A DNA stretch of 64,000 nucleotides, from assembly GCF_004348115.1 (NCBI RefSeq), contig NZ_QPFB01000001.1:2868028-2932027 (forward strand), given 5' to 3'. The notes under the pieces are model-generated. The model saw only the letters and a program-made list of their open reading frames with translations. It was not told the DNA's origin and did no database searches. Position numbers and translations under genes: made by a program. Every line of letters starts with the position of its first letter. The stretch's first letter is position 1. This document shows positions 18,857 through 27,429 of the stretch, in pieces. This DNA comes from Stenotrophomonas sp. ATCM1_4. GTDB taxonomy: Bacteria > Pseudomonadota > Gammaproteobacteria > Xanthomonadales > Xanthomonadaceae.

Positions 18857-20271
18857 CGCCGTTGCCGCCCGCCTTCCACGCCACCCTGTCCGAACTGCTC
18901 GGCGATGACTGGCGCACCGATGCCACCGCGCTGGAAGCGCACGCGCAGGACAACTCCTGGCGACATGCCTTGCCGCAGGGCGTGGCCCTGCCGCGCAACC
19001 GTGAACAGGTGCAGGCCATCGTGCGTGCCTGCCACGACCATGGCGTGCCGCTGGTCGGCCGTGGCGCCGGCACCGGCACCACCGGTGCCGCGGTGCCCAC
19101 CGCCGGCGGCGTGGTGCTGTCCTTCGTGCACATGAACCGCATCCTCGACATCCGCGCGGGCGACCGCTGCGCGGTGGTCGAACCCGGCGTGCTCAACGGC
19201 GACCTGCAGCAGGCACTGATGCCGCATGGATTGTTCTGGCCACCGGACCCCTCCAGTGCCGATATCTGCAGCATCGGCGGCAACCTGGCCTGCAATGCCG
19301 GCGGCCCACGCGCGGTGAAGTACGGCACCAGCCGCGACAACGTGCTCGGGCTGGTCGCGGTGACCGGCACCGGCGCGCTGATCCGCTGCGGCGGCCCGTA
19401 TACCAAGGACGCCACCGGCTACGACCTGACCCACCTGATCGTCGGCAGCGAAGGCACGCTGGCACTGATCGTGGAAGCCACCCTCAAGCTGGCGCCGCGA
19501 CCGCGCGCGCAGGCCGGTCTGCGCGTGCTGTACCGCGACGCCGGGTCGGCCGCAGCGGCGGTGTCGCGGGTGATGGCGCAGCCGGTGACACCGACCATGC
19601 TGGAGTTCATGGATGCCCGCAGCCTCGAACTGCTGCGCCGCAATGGTGCGCAGGTGCCCGATGCCGGCGCGATGCTGTTGATCGAGGCCGACGGCGACGA
19701 CGACACCCTGCCCTACCTGCTCAATGCACTGGCCCAGGCCGCCGAAGGCGATGGCATGCTGGAACTGGACGTAGCCACCGACGGCAGCGCCCGCGACCGG
19801 CTGTGGGCGGCGCGGCGCGCGCTCTCCCCGGCGCTGAAGAGCATCGCGCCGGGCAAGATCAACGAGGACGTGGTGGTGCCGGTGTCGCGCATCCCGGAAC
19901 TGGTGGAGGGCGTGCAGAAGCTGTCGCGGGAAGCGACGTTGCCGATCGTCACCTTCGGCCATGCCGGCAACGGCAACCTGCACGTCAACATCCTTTACCA
20001 CCCGGACGACGCCGGCGAGAGCGCCCGCGCCCATGCCGCGCTGCCCAAGGTGTTCGCGCTGACGCTGGCGCTGGGCGGCACGCTGTCCGGCGAGCACGGC
20101 ATCGGTCTGGCCAAGCGCGACTTCATGGCCCAGGCCTTCAGCGCCAACACGCTGGCCGCGATGCAGGCGATCAAGCAGGCGCTGGACCCGGCCGGCATCC
20201 TCAACCCGGGGAAGGTAATGCCGCCCCTGGTGCCCACTCCCCATGGGCACCAGGGCACGGACTTCCCCTGA
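18853..20271 (+). CDS. FAD-linked oxidase of the GlcD / D-lactate dehydrogenase type
   Basis: The 472-residue protein is a VAO-type flavoprotein that oxidises a 2-hydroxy acid. The FAD-binding half has PLVGRGAGTGTTGAAVP and the segment DPSSADICSIGGNLACNAGG; the C-terminal cap has GHAGNGNLHVNI and SGEHGIGLAKRDFM, the metal and substrate-binding signatures of the GlcD, D-lactate and D-2-hydroxyglutarate dehydrogenase group. No GlcE or GlcF partner lies next to it, so a stand-alone D-2-hydroxyacid dehydrogenase is more likely than glycolate oxidase. The exact substrate cannot be told from sequence. It is the last gene of the lpoA-yraN-ydjM-like run. Confidence 0.85.
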   Translation: MTPLPPAFHATLSELLGDDWRTDATALEAHAQDNSWRHALPQGVALPRNREQVQAIVRACHDHGVPLVGRGAGTGTTGAAVPTAGGVVLSFVHMNRILDIRAGDRCAVVEPGVLNGDLQQALMPHGLFWPPDPSSADICSIGGNLACNAGGPRAVKYGTSRDNVLGLVAVTGTGALIRCGGPYTKDATGYDLTHLIVGSEGTLALIVEATLKLAPRPRAQAGLRVLYRDAGSAAAAVSRVMAQPVTPTMLEFMDARSLELLRRNGAQVPDAGAMLLIEADGDDDTLPYLLNALAQAAEGDGMLELDVATDGSARDRLWAARRALSPALKSIAPGKINEDVVVPVSRIPELVEGVQKLSREATLPIVTFGHAGNGNLHVNILYHPDDAGESARAHAALPKVFALTLALGGTLSGEHGIGLAKRDFMAQAFSANTLAAMQAIKQALDPAGILNPGKVMPPLVPTPHGHQGTDFP

Positions 20272-20352
20272 GACATTGCCCCTGCACACGCACGGCGACC
20301 GGCGCGCCTGCATGCGCCGTCGCGCGTGGCGGGGAATCGTAGGTCGGTGGTG

Positions 20353-20898
20353 TTACGCCACCGCTTCAGCGTAGCGGCAGGACAGCAGTGCCTTGACCAG
20401 GAAATCGACCTGGCTGGCCTCACGCGCATCCACCCACATCACCGGCAGGCGATGGCCTGCCTGGGACAGCGCGTTGCGGAAATCGGTGAAGCGGAACGCC
20501 GGTTCGCGATCCTGGCAGGTGATGCCCACCGCGAAGCAGGCCTCCGGCGCCAATGCACGGAAGTGTTCCAGCAGCGTCAGCGTACTTGGCAGCGCGCGCG
20601 GGTTGAGTGCGCTCACAAGTACGATCACGCCAATCGCACCTTCGGCGACGATCGGCCACATGAAGTCCAGGTAGGCCTGGCCCGGCACACCGTAGACATG
20701 CAGCAGTTCGCCGTCGCCCAGCTCGATGGAGCTGTAGTCCAGCGCCACGGTGGTGTGCGACTTGTCCTCGAACGCCTCCAGTGCCGCCTCGTCACTGATC
20801 GGCATTTCGGTGCTGATCGGTTCCATGTCCGAGATCGACCTGATCGCGGTCGTTTTTCCCGCACCCATTTCACCGACAAATACCAGCTTGGTTGCCAT
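20353..20898 (-). CDS. MglA-like small GTPase of the Roadblock module
   Basis: The 181-residue product is a compact P-loop GTPase. It has the G1 motif GEMGAGKTT at residues 9-17, a switch region with TTVALDYSSIELGDGE and the G3-like VYGVPGQAYLDFMW, which resembles the GxPGQ version found in MglA and CvnD-type GTPases (DxxG replaced). The G4 position reads TCQD instead of N/TKxD, so nucleotide selectivity may be weakened. It is the last gene of a four-gene minus-strand set with two Roadblock/LC7 proteins, which act as regulators or GAPs in related systems. A gap of only 5 nt to the upstream 318-residue protein indicates co-transcription. Confidence 0.88.
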   Translation of the reverse strand: MATKLVFVGEMGAGKTTAIRSISDMEPISTEMPISDEAALEAFEDKSHTTVALDYSSIELGDGELLHVYGVPGQAYLDFMWPIVAEGAIGVIVLVSALNPRALPSTLTLLEHFRALAPEACFAVGITCQDREPAFRFTDFRNALSQAGHRLPVMWVDAREASQVDFLVKALLSCRYAEAVA

Positions 20899-20903
20899 AG
20901 CCG

Positions 20904-21860
20904 TCAGACCTGAAGCCCCTTGGAAAAATTGAGCCCGAACCGTTTTGCGATACGCGAGAAGAAGCCGGAGACCTTGTTGCCGGAGCCGCGCGGGGTGGCC
21001 ACCGGCGCGCTGGAGGTATCCAGCAGGTGCGTGCAGGCAGCGGCCCCCATGATACGGGCAACGTCGTCCAGTGACGTACCCGTGGCCTGGGCCAGCTCAT
21101 CCGGCCGCCATGGACGGATCATCATCGCCGCCATCGGCAGCAGCCACTGCATCGGCAGCCTGCCGGTCTCCACCTCGGGCCAACCGCGCAGCCGGCAATG
21201 GCCCTGCAGGTCCACCGGCAGCAGCGGCTCGCTGTTCAGCACCGCCGCCCGCCAGCAGAAATCCTCGAACGGGTGCTGCCCGACCGCATCGGACATGCAC
21301 TGCTCCAGCGTCGTGTCGCCGTCGAGCAGCGACAGCGTCCAACCGGCTTCGGCCGCCGCCCGCAGGCAGTTCTCGTAGGGGATGTCGCGCAGCAGGGTGA
21401 CCTGGGTCTGGTCGGCATCGACCACCACCTTCACCAAGCCCATGTGCAGCAGGCAGGGTTTGCCCCTGGCCTCTTCCAGGCTGCGGAACAGGGTGCGCGG
21501 GCGGAACCGCTCGCCACTGCTGTCCGCGGCCAGCAGGAGCTGGCGCAGTTGCTGGAAGATCTCGCGGACGCTGGCGCCATAGGCCACGCCCGGCACGCTC
21601 AGGCTGGACAGCACGTTGCGGGTGACCGCCAGTACCGGCAGCCCCTTCCGGTCGGCCTCGCGCAGCAGCTCCTGGCCGCGGCTGTCGTCGGCACTGGCCA
21701 CCAGCAGGTCCACCTTCTGCTGGTTCCATTCCTGCACGTCGGCCTGGATGTACTCGGCCATCAACAGCGAACTGGCGACCTTCAGCCGCATGACGTGCAG
21801 GACATCCAGTCCCTGGCAACCAATCACGGCGGCGGAGATCTTGCGGGCGGGTGCACTCAT
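20904..21860 (-). CDS. Unknown 318-residue protein of the Roadblock-GTPase module
   Basis: I cannot assign this to a named family. The N-terminal third (residues 8-115) alternates strands and helices, with ISAAVIGCQGLDVLHVMRLK and KVDLLVASADDSRGQELL, and could be a degenerate receiver-like Rossmann domain lacking the phospho-acceptor. The C-terminal part contains RPWRPDELAQATGTSLDDV, a helix-turn-helix-like segment, and ends in a basic, possibly amphipathic tail (FFSRIAKRFGLNFSKGL). It lies between a Roadblock gene and the GTPase gene, so it is a candidate effector or scaffold. No signal peptide or membrane segment is visible. Confidence 0.75.
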   Translation of the reverse strand: MSAPARKISAAVIGCQGLDVLHVMRLKVASSLLMAEYIQADVQEWNQQKVDLLVASADDSRGQELLREADRKGLPVLAVTRNVLSSLSVPGVAYGASVREIFQQLRQLLLAADSSGERFRPRTLFRSLEEARGKPCLLHMGLVKVVVDADQTQVTLLRDIPYENCLRAAAEAGWTLSLLDGDTTLEQCMSDAVGQHPFEDFCWRAAVLNSEPLLPVDLQGHCRLRGWPEVETGRLPMQWLLPMAAMMIRPWRPDELAQATGTSLDDVARIMGAAACTHLLDTSSAPVATPRGSGNKVSGFFSRIAKRFGLNFSKGLQV

Positions 21861-21937
21861 CGTATCGATCAGGCCTGGGCGTCGAAGCGCATCAACTGCA
21901 CCGCCGCCCCGTCACGGGGCAGCGGTGCATCGGTCGA

Positions 21938-22300
21938 TCACTTGAAGTCGAGCGTCTGCTCGAAGGACTTCAGCTCGTGGCGAGCCAGGGCCAGGTTGGC
22001 GCGCGAGCGGTCCAGCACCACGTACAGGAACAGGTCCTGGTTGCTTTCCAGCGGGCGGATCAGGTGGTACTGCTTGGTCAGGGTGATCAGGATGTCCTCG
22101 ATCGCCTCGGTGATGCCCAGCGACGCGGCGACGCGGCGCTTGGCGCGCACCACTTCGGTGTTGCCTGCCGCAGCGACTTCCAGGTTGAGCGGACCGCCGC
22201 CGAGCATGCCCAGGGCCATGCCGCTGTCGCTGTCGACCAGGGCAGCGCCGACGAAACCGGCGATTTCATTCAACTTGTCGAGCTTTACGTTTCCAGCCAT
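21938..22300 (-). CDS. Roadblock/LC7 domain protein 2
   Basis: The 120-residue product matches the Roadblock/LC7 fold, a small dimerising domain that regulates Ras-like GTPases (MglB, CvnB). Key segments are EIAGFVGAALVDSDSGMALG, then a helix and strands ending DLFLYVVLDRSRANLALARHEL. The start MAGNVKLDKL is chosen because GGAG lies 6 nt upstream; an ATG two codons earlier is also in frame. It lies 77 nt upstream of the 318-residue gene and 152 nt after the first Roadblock gene on the same strand. Confidence 0.85.
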   Translation of the reverse strand: MAGNVKLDKLNEIAGFVGAALVDSDSGMALGMLGGGPLNLEVAAAGNTEVVRAKRRVAASLGITEAIEDILITLTKQYHLIRPLESNQDLFLYVVLDRSRANLALARHELKSFEQTLDFK

Positions 22301-22452
22301 GTTCATCTCCAAGGTTCAGTGATCTTGATGACGTGCCGCCCAGTCCTTCGCCGGAAAGGCAACACGGTTGGTCGAGGCGAAGCCCGTCGACCCGGGCCGG
22401 TCCTCCGGCACGCCGGAAGACCTGTAGCACAGATGCGTTACAGCCAATGGGG

Positions 22453-22887
22453 TTACAGCAGGGCCTTGATGCGGGCCGCGGCATCGCGGGCCGCGTAGAG
22501 CAGGATCGCCAGCGAGGTATCGGAATGGCCCAATGCCGCCAGCGTGTACGGACGGTCGGCATCGACGCGGACCAACACCATGCTGCCCTGCGCGGTGGAC
22601 ATGGTCACGTAGTCGGCCGTTGCCAGCCCGAGCTCGCGCGACAGGGTCTCACCCAGGGTCAGGAAGGAGTTGCTCATCGCCGACAGACGTCGCGGGTCGA
22701 GCTTGTTGCGGGAACGGTGCGCGATGGCACGGCCATCGGCCGTGGACACCAACAACATGGAAATGCCAGCACTGCCTTCCATCACGCTGTCCAGTGCCGC
22801 TTCCAGCGCAGGGCCGTCCACGGTCACCGAAGGCGAACCTACATCGCTCATCTTCGCCCTGACCTTTTCAAGCGTTGCCATTTCCAT
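22453..22887 (-). CDS. Roadblock/LC7 domain protein 1
   Basis: The 144-residue product has a Roadblock/LC7 domain: a helix (PALEAALDSVMEGSAG) followed by ISMLLVSTADGRAIAHRS, SAMSNSFLTLGETLSREL and the strand-rich GSMVLVRVDADRPYTLAALG. It is the first gene of the module and follows thiL after 132 nt, so it probably has its own promoter. AGGGGA lies 7 nt before the chosen ATG. A pair of Roadblock proteins in one operon suggests a heterodimer or two regulators of one GTPase. Confidence 0.87.
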   Translation of the reverse strand: MEMATLEKVRAKMSDVGSPSVTVDGPALEAALDSVMEGSAGISMLLVSTADGRAIAHRSRNKLDPRRLSAMSNSFLTLGETLSRELGLATADYVTMSTAQGSMVLVRVDADRPYTLAALGHSDTSLAILLYAARDAAARIKALL

Positions 22888-23019
22888 TCACGATCCCCTG
22901 TTAATCGCGTCGCACCCAGCAGGAACGAAAAACGCGACATCGATCACGTTGTTGATGGTATGTATGAATACGTGGACACGATGTGAACGGCATCTCTCAT
23001 CGTTCAAAACGGGCTTTTC

Positions 23020-24012
23020 CTATGGCCCCCCGATCGAAAAGTGATTGAACCCCGACCGCTCCCTGGAGACTGCCTTGCCCTCCCCGTCGAGCAGCCGGAC
23101 CCCCCTTCCGGTTCGAATATAGCCAATACGTGTAGCCCGAACTGCTACCGATGCCATGCTTTGAGCGACCTGCGCGCGCGCGGACGCCGGCGCGGTGAAG
23201 CACAGCTCGTAGTCGTCACCGGCGCCTGCACGCAGGCCTTCGAATGCCGCGCCGAGCTGCAGCTCGCTGGCGTGCTGCGATGCAGGCAGGCTGCTTTCCA
23301 TCACCTCCGCAGCAACCCCACTGCGCGCGCAGACATGCCCGAGGTCGGCCAGCAGGCCGTCGGAGACATCGATCGCCGCACTGGCCAGCCCGCGCAGCGC
23401 CAGGCCGGCCTCCAGCCGGGGCGTCGGCCTGGCCAGGCGCAACCGCAGCTGCTCCCGTGCCGGCTCGGCCACGGGGCCGGCCACCGCCAGCTGCCCCTGC
23501 TGCCACAGCGCCAGCGCCAGGCCCGCCTCACCCGGCACGCCGGTCACCCAGACATCGTCGCCCGGCCGCGCGCCGTCGCGGCGCAGCGCCTGGCCGACGG
23601 GCACCTGGCCCATCGCGGTGATCGAGATCGCCAGCGGGCCGCGGGTGGTGTCCCCCCCGACCAACGCCATCCCGTGCCGGTCGGCCAGCGCGAAGAAGCC
23701 TTCGGCGAAGCCCTCCACCCAGCTGGCCGATGATTCGGGCAGCGACAGCGACAAGGTGCACCACGCCGGCTGCGCGCCCATCGCGGCCAGGTCGGACAGG
23801 TTCACCGCCAGTGCCTTCCAGCCGATGTCCTGCGCCGGGGTCTCGTGCGGGAAGTGCACTCCGGCATTGAGCGTGTCGGCGGTGACCACCAGCTGCTGCC
23901 CGGGCGCAGGCAGCAGCAGCGCGGCATCGTCACCAATGCCCAGCGCGATGTCGGCGCGTGCGCCGGTGCGGCGACGGATGCGATCGATCAGGCCGAACTC
24001 GTCAAGACTCAT
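23020..24012 (-). CDS. thiL: Thiamine-monophosphate kinase ThiL
   Basis: ThiL phosphorylates thiamine monophosphate to the coenzyme thiamine pyrophosphate with ATP. The 330-residue product starts MSLDEFGLIDRIRR and shows the PurM/ThiL-fold motifs GIGDDAALL, VVTADTLNAGVHF, GWKALAVNLSDLAAMGAQP, LVGGDTTRGPLAISITAMG and IDVSDGLLADLGHV. The start is set by homology, as in-frame upstream codons would add an unrelated leader. It closes the riboflavin-nusB-thiL run, a conserved neighbourhood in gammaproteobacteria. Confidence 0.96.
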   Translation of the reverse strand: MSLDEFGLIDRIRRRTGARADIALGIGDDAALLLPAPGQQLVVTADTLNAGVHFPHETPAQDIGWKALAVNLSDLAAMGAQPAWCTLSLSLPESSASWVEGFAEGFFALADRHGMALVGGDTTRGPLAISITAMGQVPVGQALRRDGARPGDDVWVTGVPGEAGLALALWQQGQLAVAGPVAEPAREQLRLRLARPTPRLEAGLALRGLASAAIDVSDGLLADLGHVCARSGVAAEVMESSLPASQHASELQLGAAFEGLRAGAGDDYELCFTAPASARAQVAQSMASVAVRATRIGYIRTGRGVRLLDGEGKAVSRERSGFNHFSIGGP

Positions 24013-24103
24013 GGGTTGCACTCTGGATACGAAAACGCCGGTGCCGATGATGCCGGCCCCGGCGTGTTCATGGGTCACGGGCGGCGGCGAGGCCGCCGTC
24101 GGC

Positions 24104-24583
24104 TTACTGGCCGGACTCGGTCTTGCGCCACTCCACCGCAGCGCGGTCGAGCACGCCGTTGACGTAGGTGTGGCCGTGTTCGGAACCGAAACGCTTGGCG
24201 GTCTCGATGGCCTCGTTGATCACCACGCGGTACGGCACGTCCAGGCGGTAACGCAGCTCATAGGCGGCCACGCGCAGCACCGCGCGCTCGATCGCATCGA
24301 CTTCTTCCACGCCACGGTCGACGAACGGGGCCAGCGCCTCGTCCAGGTCGCGACGGTGGTCGAGCACGCCGCGCAGCAGGCTCTCGAAGTAGGCCAGGTC
24401 GGCGATTTCATGCGCCTGCTCGTGCGCGAACTGGGCCAGCAGCGACTCGGCGTTGCCGCCGGAGATCTGCCAGGCGTAGATCGCCTGCAGGGCACGACGA
24501 CGGGCGCGCGAGCGCAGCACCGGGTCGATGCCGTCGCGGCGGACGGGCTTTCCGGCAGGCTTGCCGTTGTTCTTGCTGCTCAT
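24104..24583 (-). CDS. nusB: Transcription antitermination factor NusB
   Basis: NusB binds boxA RNA with S10 (NusE) and promotes antitermination of rRNA operons. The 159-residue product has the all-helical NusB core: [38 protein letters not shown] and the C-terminal [25 protein letters not shown] segment, with a lysine-rich N-terminal extension. Its start overlaps the ribH stop by 4 nt. The ribH-nusB-thiL order is typical. Confidence 0.97.
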   Translation of the reverse strand: MSSKNNGKPAGKPVRRDGIDPVLRSRARRRALQAIYAWQISGGNAESLLAQFAHEQAHEIADLAYFESLLRGVLDHRRDLDEALAPFVDRGVEEVDAIERAVLRVAAYELRYRLDVPYRVVINEAIETAKRFGSEHGHTYVNGVLDRAAVEWRKTESGQ

Positions 24584-25047
24584 GGCAACTGCTCCAGAAG
24601 ATTGACCATTTCCAATGCCGCCAACGCGGCTTCCTCACCCTTGTTGCCGTGGCTGCCGCCTGCGCGGGCCTCGGCATCCTCGACCCGCTCCACCGCCAGC
24701 ACGCCATTGAGCACCGGCACGCCGAAATCCAGCTGGGCGCGCATCAGGCCTTCGGCGCAGCGGTCGGCCACATGCTCGTAGTGGCGGGTATCGCCACGGA
24801 TCACGCAGCCCAGGGTGATGATGGCGGCGTGCCGGCCAGCGGCGGCCAGGCGGGCGGCGACCAGCGGGATTTCCCACGCACCCGGCACACGCACCACGTC
24901 GATGGCGTCCTCGCCGATGCCGTTGCCGGCCAGGCTCTGGCGGGCGCCAGCAACCAGCACGTCGGTGATGCGCGCATTCCAGCGGCTGGCAATGATGGCA
25001 AAGCGGGCCGAACCGGCCGGGCGGAGGTCGCCTTCGTAGTGGCTCAT
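24580..25047 (-). CDS. ribH: 6,7-dimethyl-8-ribityllumazine synthase RibH
   Basis: RibH condenses the aminouracil intermediate with 3,4-dihydroxy-2-butanone 4-phosphate to form lumazine, the penultimate step of riboflavin synthesis, in 60-mer or pentamer shells. The 155-residue product shows [33 protein letters not shown], the loop [18 protein letters not shown] with the catalytic histidine, and [13 protein letters not shown]. It lies 263 nt after ribBA and overlaps nusB by 4 nt. Confidence 0.97.
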   Translation of the reverse strand: MSHYEGDLRPAGSARFAIIASRWNARITDVLVAGARQSLAGNGIGEDAIDVVRVPGAWEIPLVAARLAAAGRHAAIITLGCVIRGDTRHYEHVADRCAEGLMRAQLDFGVPVLNGVLAVERVEDAEARAGGSHGNKGEEAALAALEMVNLLEQLP

Positions 25048-25310
25048 GGGGTGTGGGGATCCTGAGGGTGGGTAAGTTTAACGTGCGCGGGCGGTGCGGG
25101 GCGGGCTTGGCGGTGCTTGGGCTGCGGGGCAAGGCGGACAGGCCCCTTTCCAGCCCTCCCCTACACCTTCGGTGCAAGGGAGGGAGCGGTTCACGCGAGG
25201 CCGTCGGGTTGCGGCAATGCCGGCTTCAGCTCCTCCCGTTGGCGCAAGCCAAGGGAAGGGTCGGGGACGGGTTGCCCTGTCCGCTGGACACCCTCTCACT
25301 CCCGCCGGCT
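25048..25310. other. Gap between ribBA and ribH with a palindrome
   Basis: No gene is visible. The stretch contains a palindrome at 25154-25184 (CCCTCCC ... GGGAGGG around CACCTTCGGTG), of a type common between genes in this group. It interrupts an otherwise tight riboflavin operon. Confidence 0.5.
25154..25184. repeat. Palindromic intergenic element
   Basis: An inverted repeat with 7-bp outer arms CCCTCCC/GGGAGGG and an inner CACC-TTCG-GGTG-like hairpin. It may act as a processing site or attenuator within the rib operon transcript. Confidence 0.4.
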
Positions 25311-26411
25311 TCAGGCCTGAACGGTCTCGACGATCTCCAGCCCATAGCCGGCCAGGCCGATCTGCCGGCGCGGGGTGCCCAGCACGCGCAGCTTGCCCAG
25401 GCCCAGGTCGGACAGGATCTGGGCACCGGCCCCGTTGCGGCGCCACTGGCCCACGTCCTTGTCCTTGCCCGACACCACCGGCGCAGGCTGCTGGCGCAGG
25501 CGAGCCAGCAGGCTGCCGCTGTCACGCGGCGCCGACAGCACCACCATCACGCCGGCACCGGCCGCATCGATGGCGCGCAGCGCATCGGTGGCGGCCACGC
25601 CGAAGTCGTCGCGGCGCCAGTGCAGCAGGTCGGCCAGCGGGTTTTCCACCTGCACGCGCACCAGCGTCGGGGTGTCCTTGTCCGGGGTGCCGCGGACCAG
25701 CGCGAAGTGCAGGTCGTTGGCGATGCGGTCACGGTAGGTGACCAGCTTGAAAGCACCGAACTCGGTGCCGATGTCGCGCTCGTCCACGCGCTCGACGGTG
25801 TGCTCGGTGGCCAGGCGGTAGGCGATCAGGTCGGCGATGGAACCCATTTTCAGGCCGTGCTCGCGGGCGAACACCTCCAGCTCCGGGCGACGCGCCATGC
25901 TGCCGTCGGGGTTGAGGATCTCCACCAGCACGCCGGCCGGCTCCAGCCCGGCCAGCATGGCCAGGTCCACGCCGGCCTCGGTGTGGCCGGCGCGGGTCAG
26001 CACGCCACCGGGCTGGGCGATCAGCGGGAAGATGTGGCCCGGCTGGTGCAGGTCCGACGGCTTGGCATTGGGCTTGACCGCGGTACGGATGGTGTGGGCG
26101 CGGTCGTGCGCGGAGATGCCGGTGGTGACGCCCTCGGCGGCCTCGATGCTGACCGTGAAGTTGGTCTGGAACTGCGCGGTATTGGCCTGCACCATCGGCG
26201 CCAGACCGAGGTCTGCCGCGCGCGTGCGGGTCAGCGGCAGGCACACCAGGCCGCGGCCATGGGTGACCATGAAGTTGATGTCCGATGGCTTGACCAGCTC
26301 GGCGGCCATGATCAGGTCGCCTTCGTTCTCGCGGTCCTCGTCATCGACGATGACCACCATGCGGCCAGCGCGGATCTCTTCCAGCAGTTCGGGAACGGGT
26401 GCGAAGTTCAT
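25311..26411 (-). CDS. ribBA: 3,4-dihydroxy-2-butanone 4-phosphate synthase with degenerate GTP cyclohydrolase II domain
   Basis: RibB makes the four-carbon unit of riboflavin from ribulose 5-phosphate. In the 366-residue product, residues 1-200 hold the complete RibB domain: DDEDRENEGDLIMAAE for metal and substrate binding, THGRGLVCLPLT, SAHDRAHTIRTAV, HIFPLIAQPGGVLTRAGHTEA. The C-terminal half aligns with GTP cyclohydrolase II (GAFKLVTYRD, HFALVRG), yet where that enzyme has three zinc cysteines this protein reads VQVENPLADLLHWRRDD, with no cysteine. The second domain is therefore predicted to lack cyclohydrolase activity. It overlaps ribE by 4 nt. Confidence 0.93.
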   Translation of the reverse strand: MNFAPVPELLEEIRAGRMVVIVDDEDRENEGDLIMAAELVKPSDINFMVTHGRGLVCLPLTRTRAADLGLAPMVQANTAQFQTNFTVSIEAAEGVTTGISAHDRAHTIRTAVKPNAKPSDLHQPGHIFPLIAQPGGVLTRAGHTEAGVDLAMLAGLEPAGVLVEILNPDGSMARRPELEVFAREHGLKMGSIADLIAYRLATEHTVERVDERDIGTEFGAFKLVTYRDRIANDLHFALVRGTPDKDTPTLVRVQVENPLADLLHWRRDDFGVAATDALRAIDAAGAGVMVVLSAPRDSGSLLARLRQQPAPVVSGKDKDVGQWRRNGAGAQILSDLGLGKLRVLGTPRRQIGLAGYGLEIVETVQA

Positions 26412-27010
26412 CGTGCGGCTCCTTGGCCCAGCAGGCGCTCGACGTAACGGGCGACCAGATCGATTTCCAGGTTCACCGCGCTGCCCACGCCGGTGGCCGA
26501 GAACGCAGTGTTGGCGACGGTATGCGGGATCAGCGCCACTTCAAAGCCTTCGTCGTCGGCCTCGTTGACGGTGAGGCTGACGCCATCCACGCAGATCGAG
26601 CCCTTCCTGGCGATGTACTTGAGCAGCGGCTCGGGCGCGGCGAAGCGCCAGCGCAACGCGCGCGCATCCTCATGGATGGACAACACCTTGCCCAGCCCAT
26701 CGACGTGGCCGCTGACCAGGTGCCCGCCGAGGCGGTCGGTTGGGCGCATCGCGCGCTCGAGGTTGATCACCGCGCCGTCGGCCAACATGCCAAGCGTGGT
26801 CAGGGACAGGGTCTCGGTGGACGCATCGGCCTGGAAGCTGTGCGCGTCGAATGCGATGACGGTCAGGCAGACGCCGTTGACGGCGATGCTCTCGCCCATC
26901 TGCACGTGCTCGAACGGCAGGTTGCCGACGTTGAAGGTGAAGCGGACGTCGCCGCCGATGGGTTCGCGTGCGGCCAGCGTGCCGACGCCTTCGATGATTC
27001 CAGTAAACAC
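26408..27010 (-). CDS. ribE: Riboflavin synthase alpha subunit RibE
   Basis: Riboflavin synthase dismutates two lumazines into riboflavin and the aminouracil. The 200-residue product has the duplicated lumazine-binding barrels: FTGIIEGVGTLAAREPIG and ESIAVNGVCLTVIAF in the first, GHLVSGHVDGLGKV and GSICVDGVSLTVNEAD in the second. The chosen start is a GTG directly before FTGIIEG, the invariant N-terminus of this enzyme, with GGAG 7 nt upstream; the longer upstream reading adds a leader without homology. It is the first gene after the FMN riboswitch. Confidence 0.95.
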   Translation of the reverse strand: MFTGIIEGVGTLAAREPIGGDVRFTFNVGNLPFEHVQMGESIAVNGVCLTVIAFDAHSFQADASTETLSLTTLGMLADGAVINLERAMRPTDRLGGHLVSGHVDGLGKVLSIHEDARALRWRFAAPEPLLKYIARKGSICVDGVSLTVNEADDEGFEVALIPHTVANTAFSATGVGSAVNLEIDLVARYVERLLGQGAAR

Positions 27011-27089
27011 TAACGTTCTCCGCGAAAAGTGAGCGAAAAACGCCGCAAGGCAAACAGGCGCACGGACCCTGCGAGGGGCCCGGGACACC

Positions 27090-27268
27090 GTCTTCTTTCA
27101 TCCGGACTATGACCGTCGGCTCCGGCATCTGACCGGATCTGCTGACCTCCTGCCCGCCATCTGCACATGTTTGTGCCGGCCGACCGGAGCGCTCGCGGGC
27201 TCGTCCGGCTACCCCGGAAAGGGCGCCAAACCTACCGCCGGTGGGGAGTTACACCCCGCCCTGAAGAC
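27090..27268 (-). promoter_or_regulatory. FMN riboswitch (RFN element)
   Basis: On the minus strand the conserved RFN blocks follow in order: CTTCAGGGCGGGGTGTAACT, CCCACCGGCGGTAGGT, AGCCCGCGAGCGC, then GATCCGGTCAGATGCCGGAG, GCCGACGGTCATAGTCCGG and ATGAAAGAAG. The paired ends close the P1 stem. FMN binding to such leaders lowers expression of riboflavin genes. About 80 nt separate the element from the ribE GTG; I see only a weak hairpin followed by TTTTT there, so control of translation start is as likely as termination. Confidence 0.96.
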
Positions 27269-27298
27269 GTTTGTACGTACCGGCGAACCGGCCCGCGC

Positions 27299-27304
27299 AT
27301 TGTA
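27299..27304 (-). promoter_or_regulatory. Candidate -10 of the ribE riboswitch transcript
   Basis: TACAAT on the minus strand lies about 30 nt upstream of the riboswitch start, a fitting distance for the transcription start. No convincing -35 is seen 16-18 nt further upstream. Confidence 0.45.
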
Positions 27305-27429
27305 TCAGCCCCGTCTGAACGGATGGATTCCCGTCAAAATTTCGTTAAACTCCCGCCGCCGCGACATGAGGTTGCGGTGCTGGCCTGCAACGGGCCGGGC
27401 GATACACACTGGATTTGAAGAGGATTTTC

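Noticed and set aside
18853-20271. Glycolate oxidase subunit GlcD
   Set aside because: No glcE or glcF lies next to it, so a stand-alone D-2-hydroxyacid dehydrogenase is at least as likely; the narrower name was not used.
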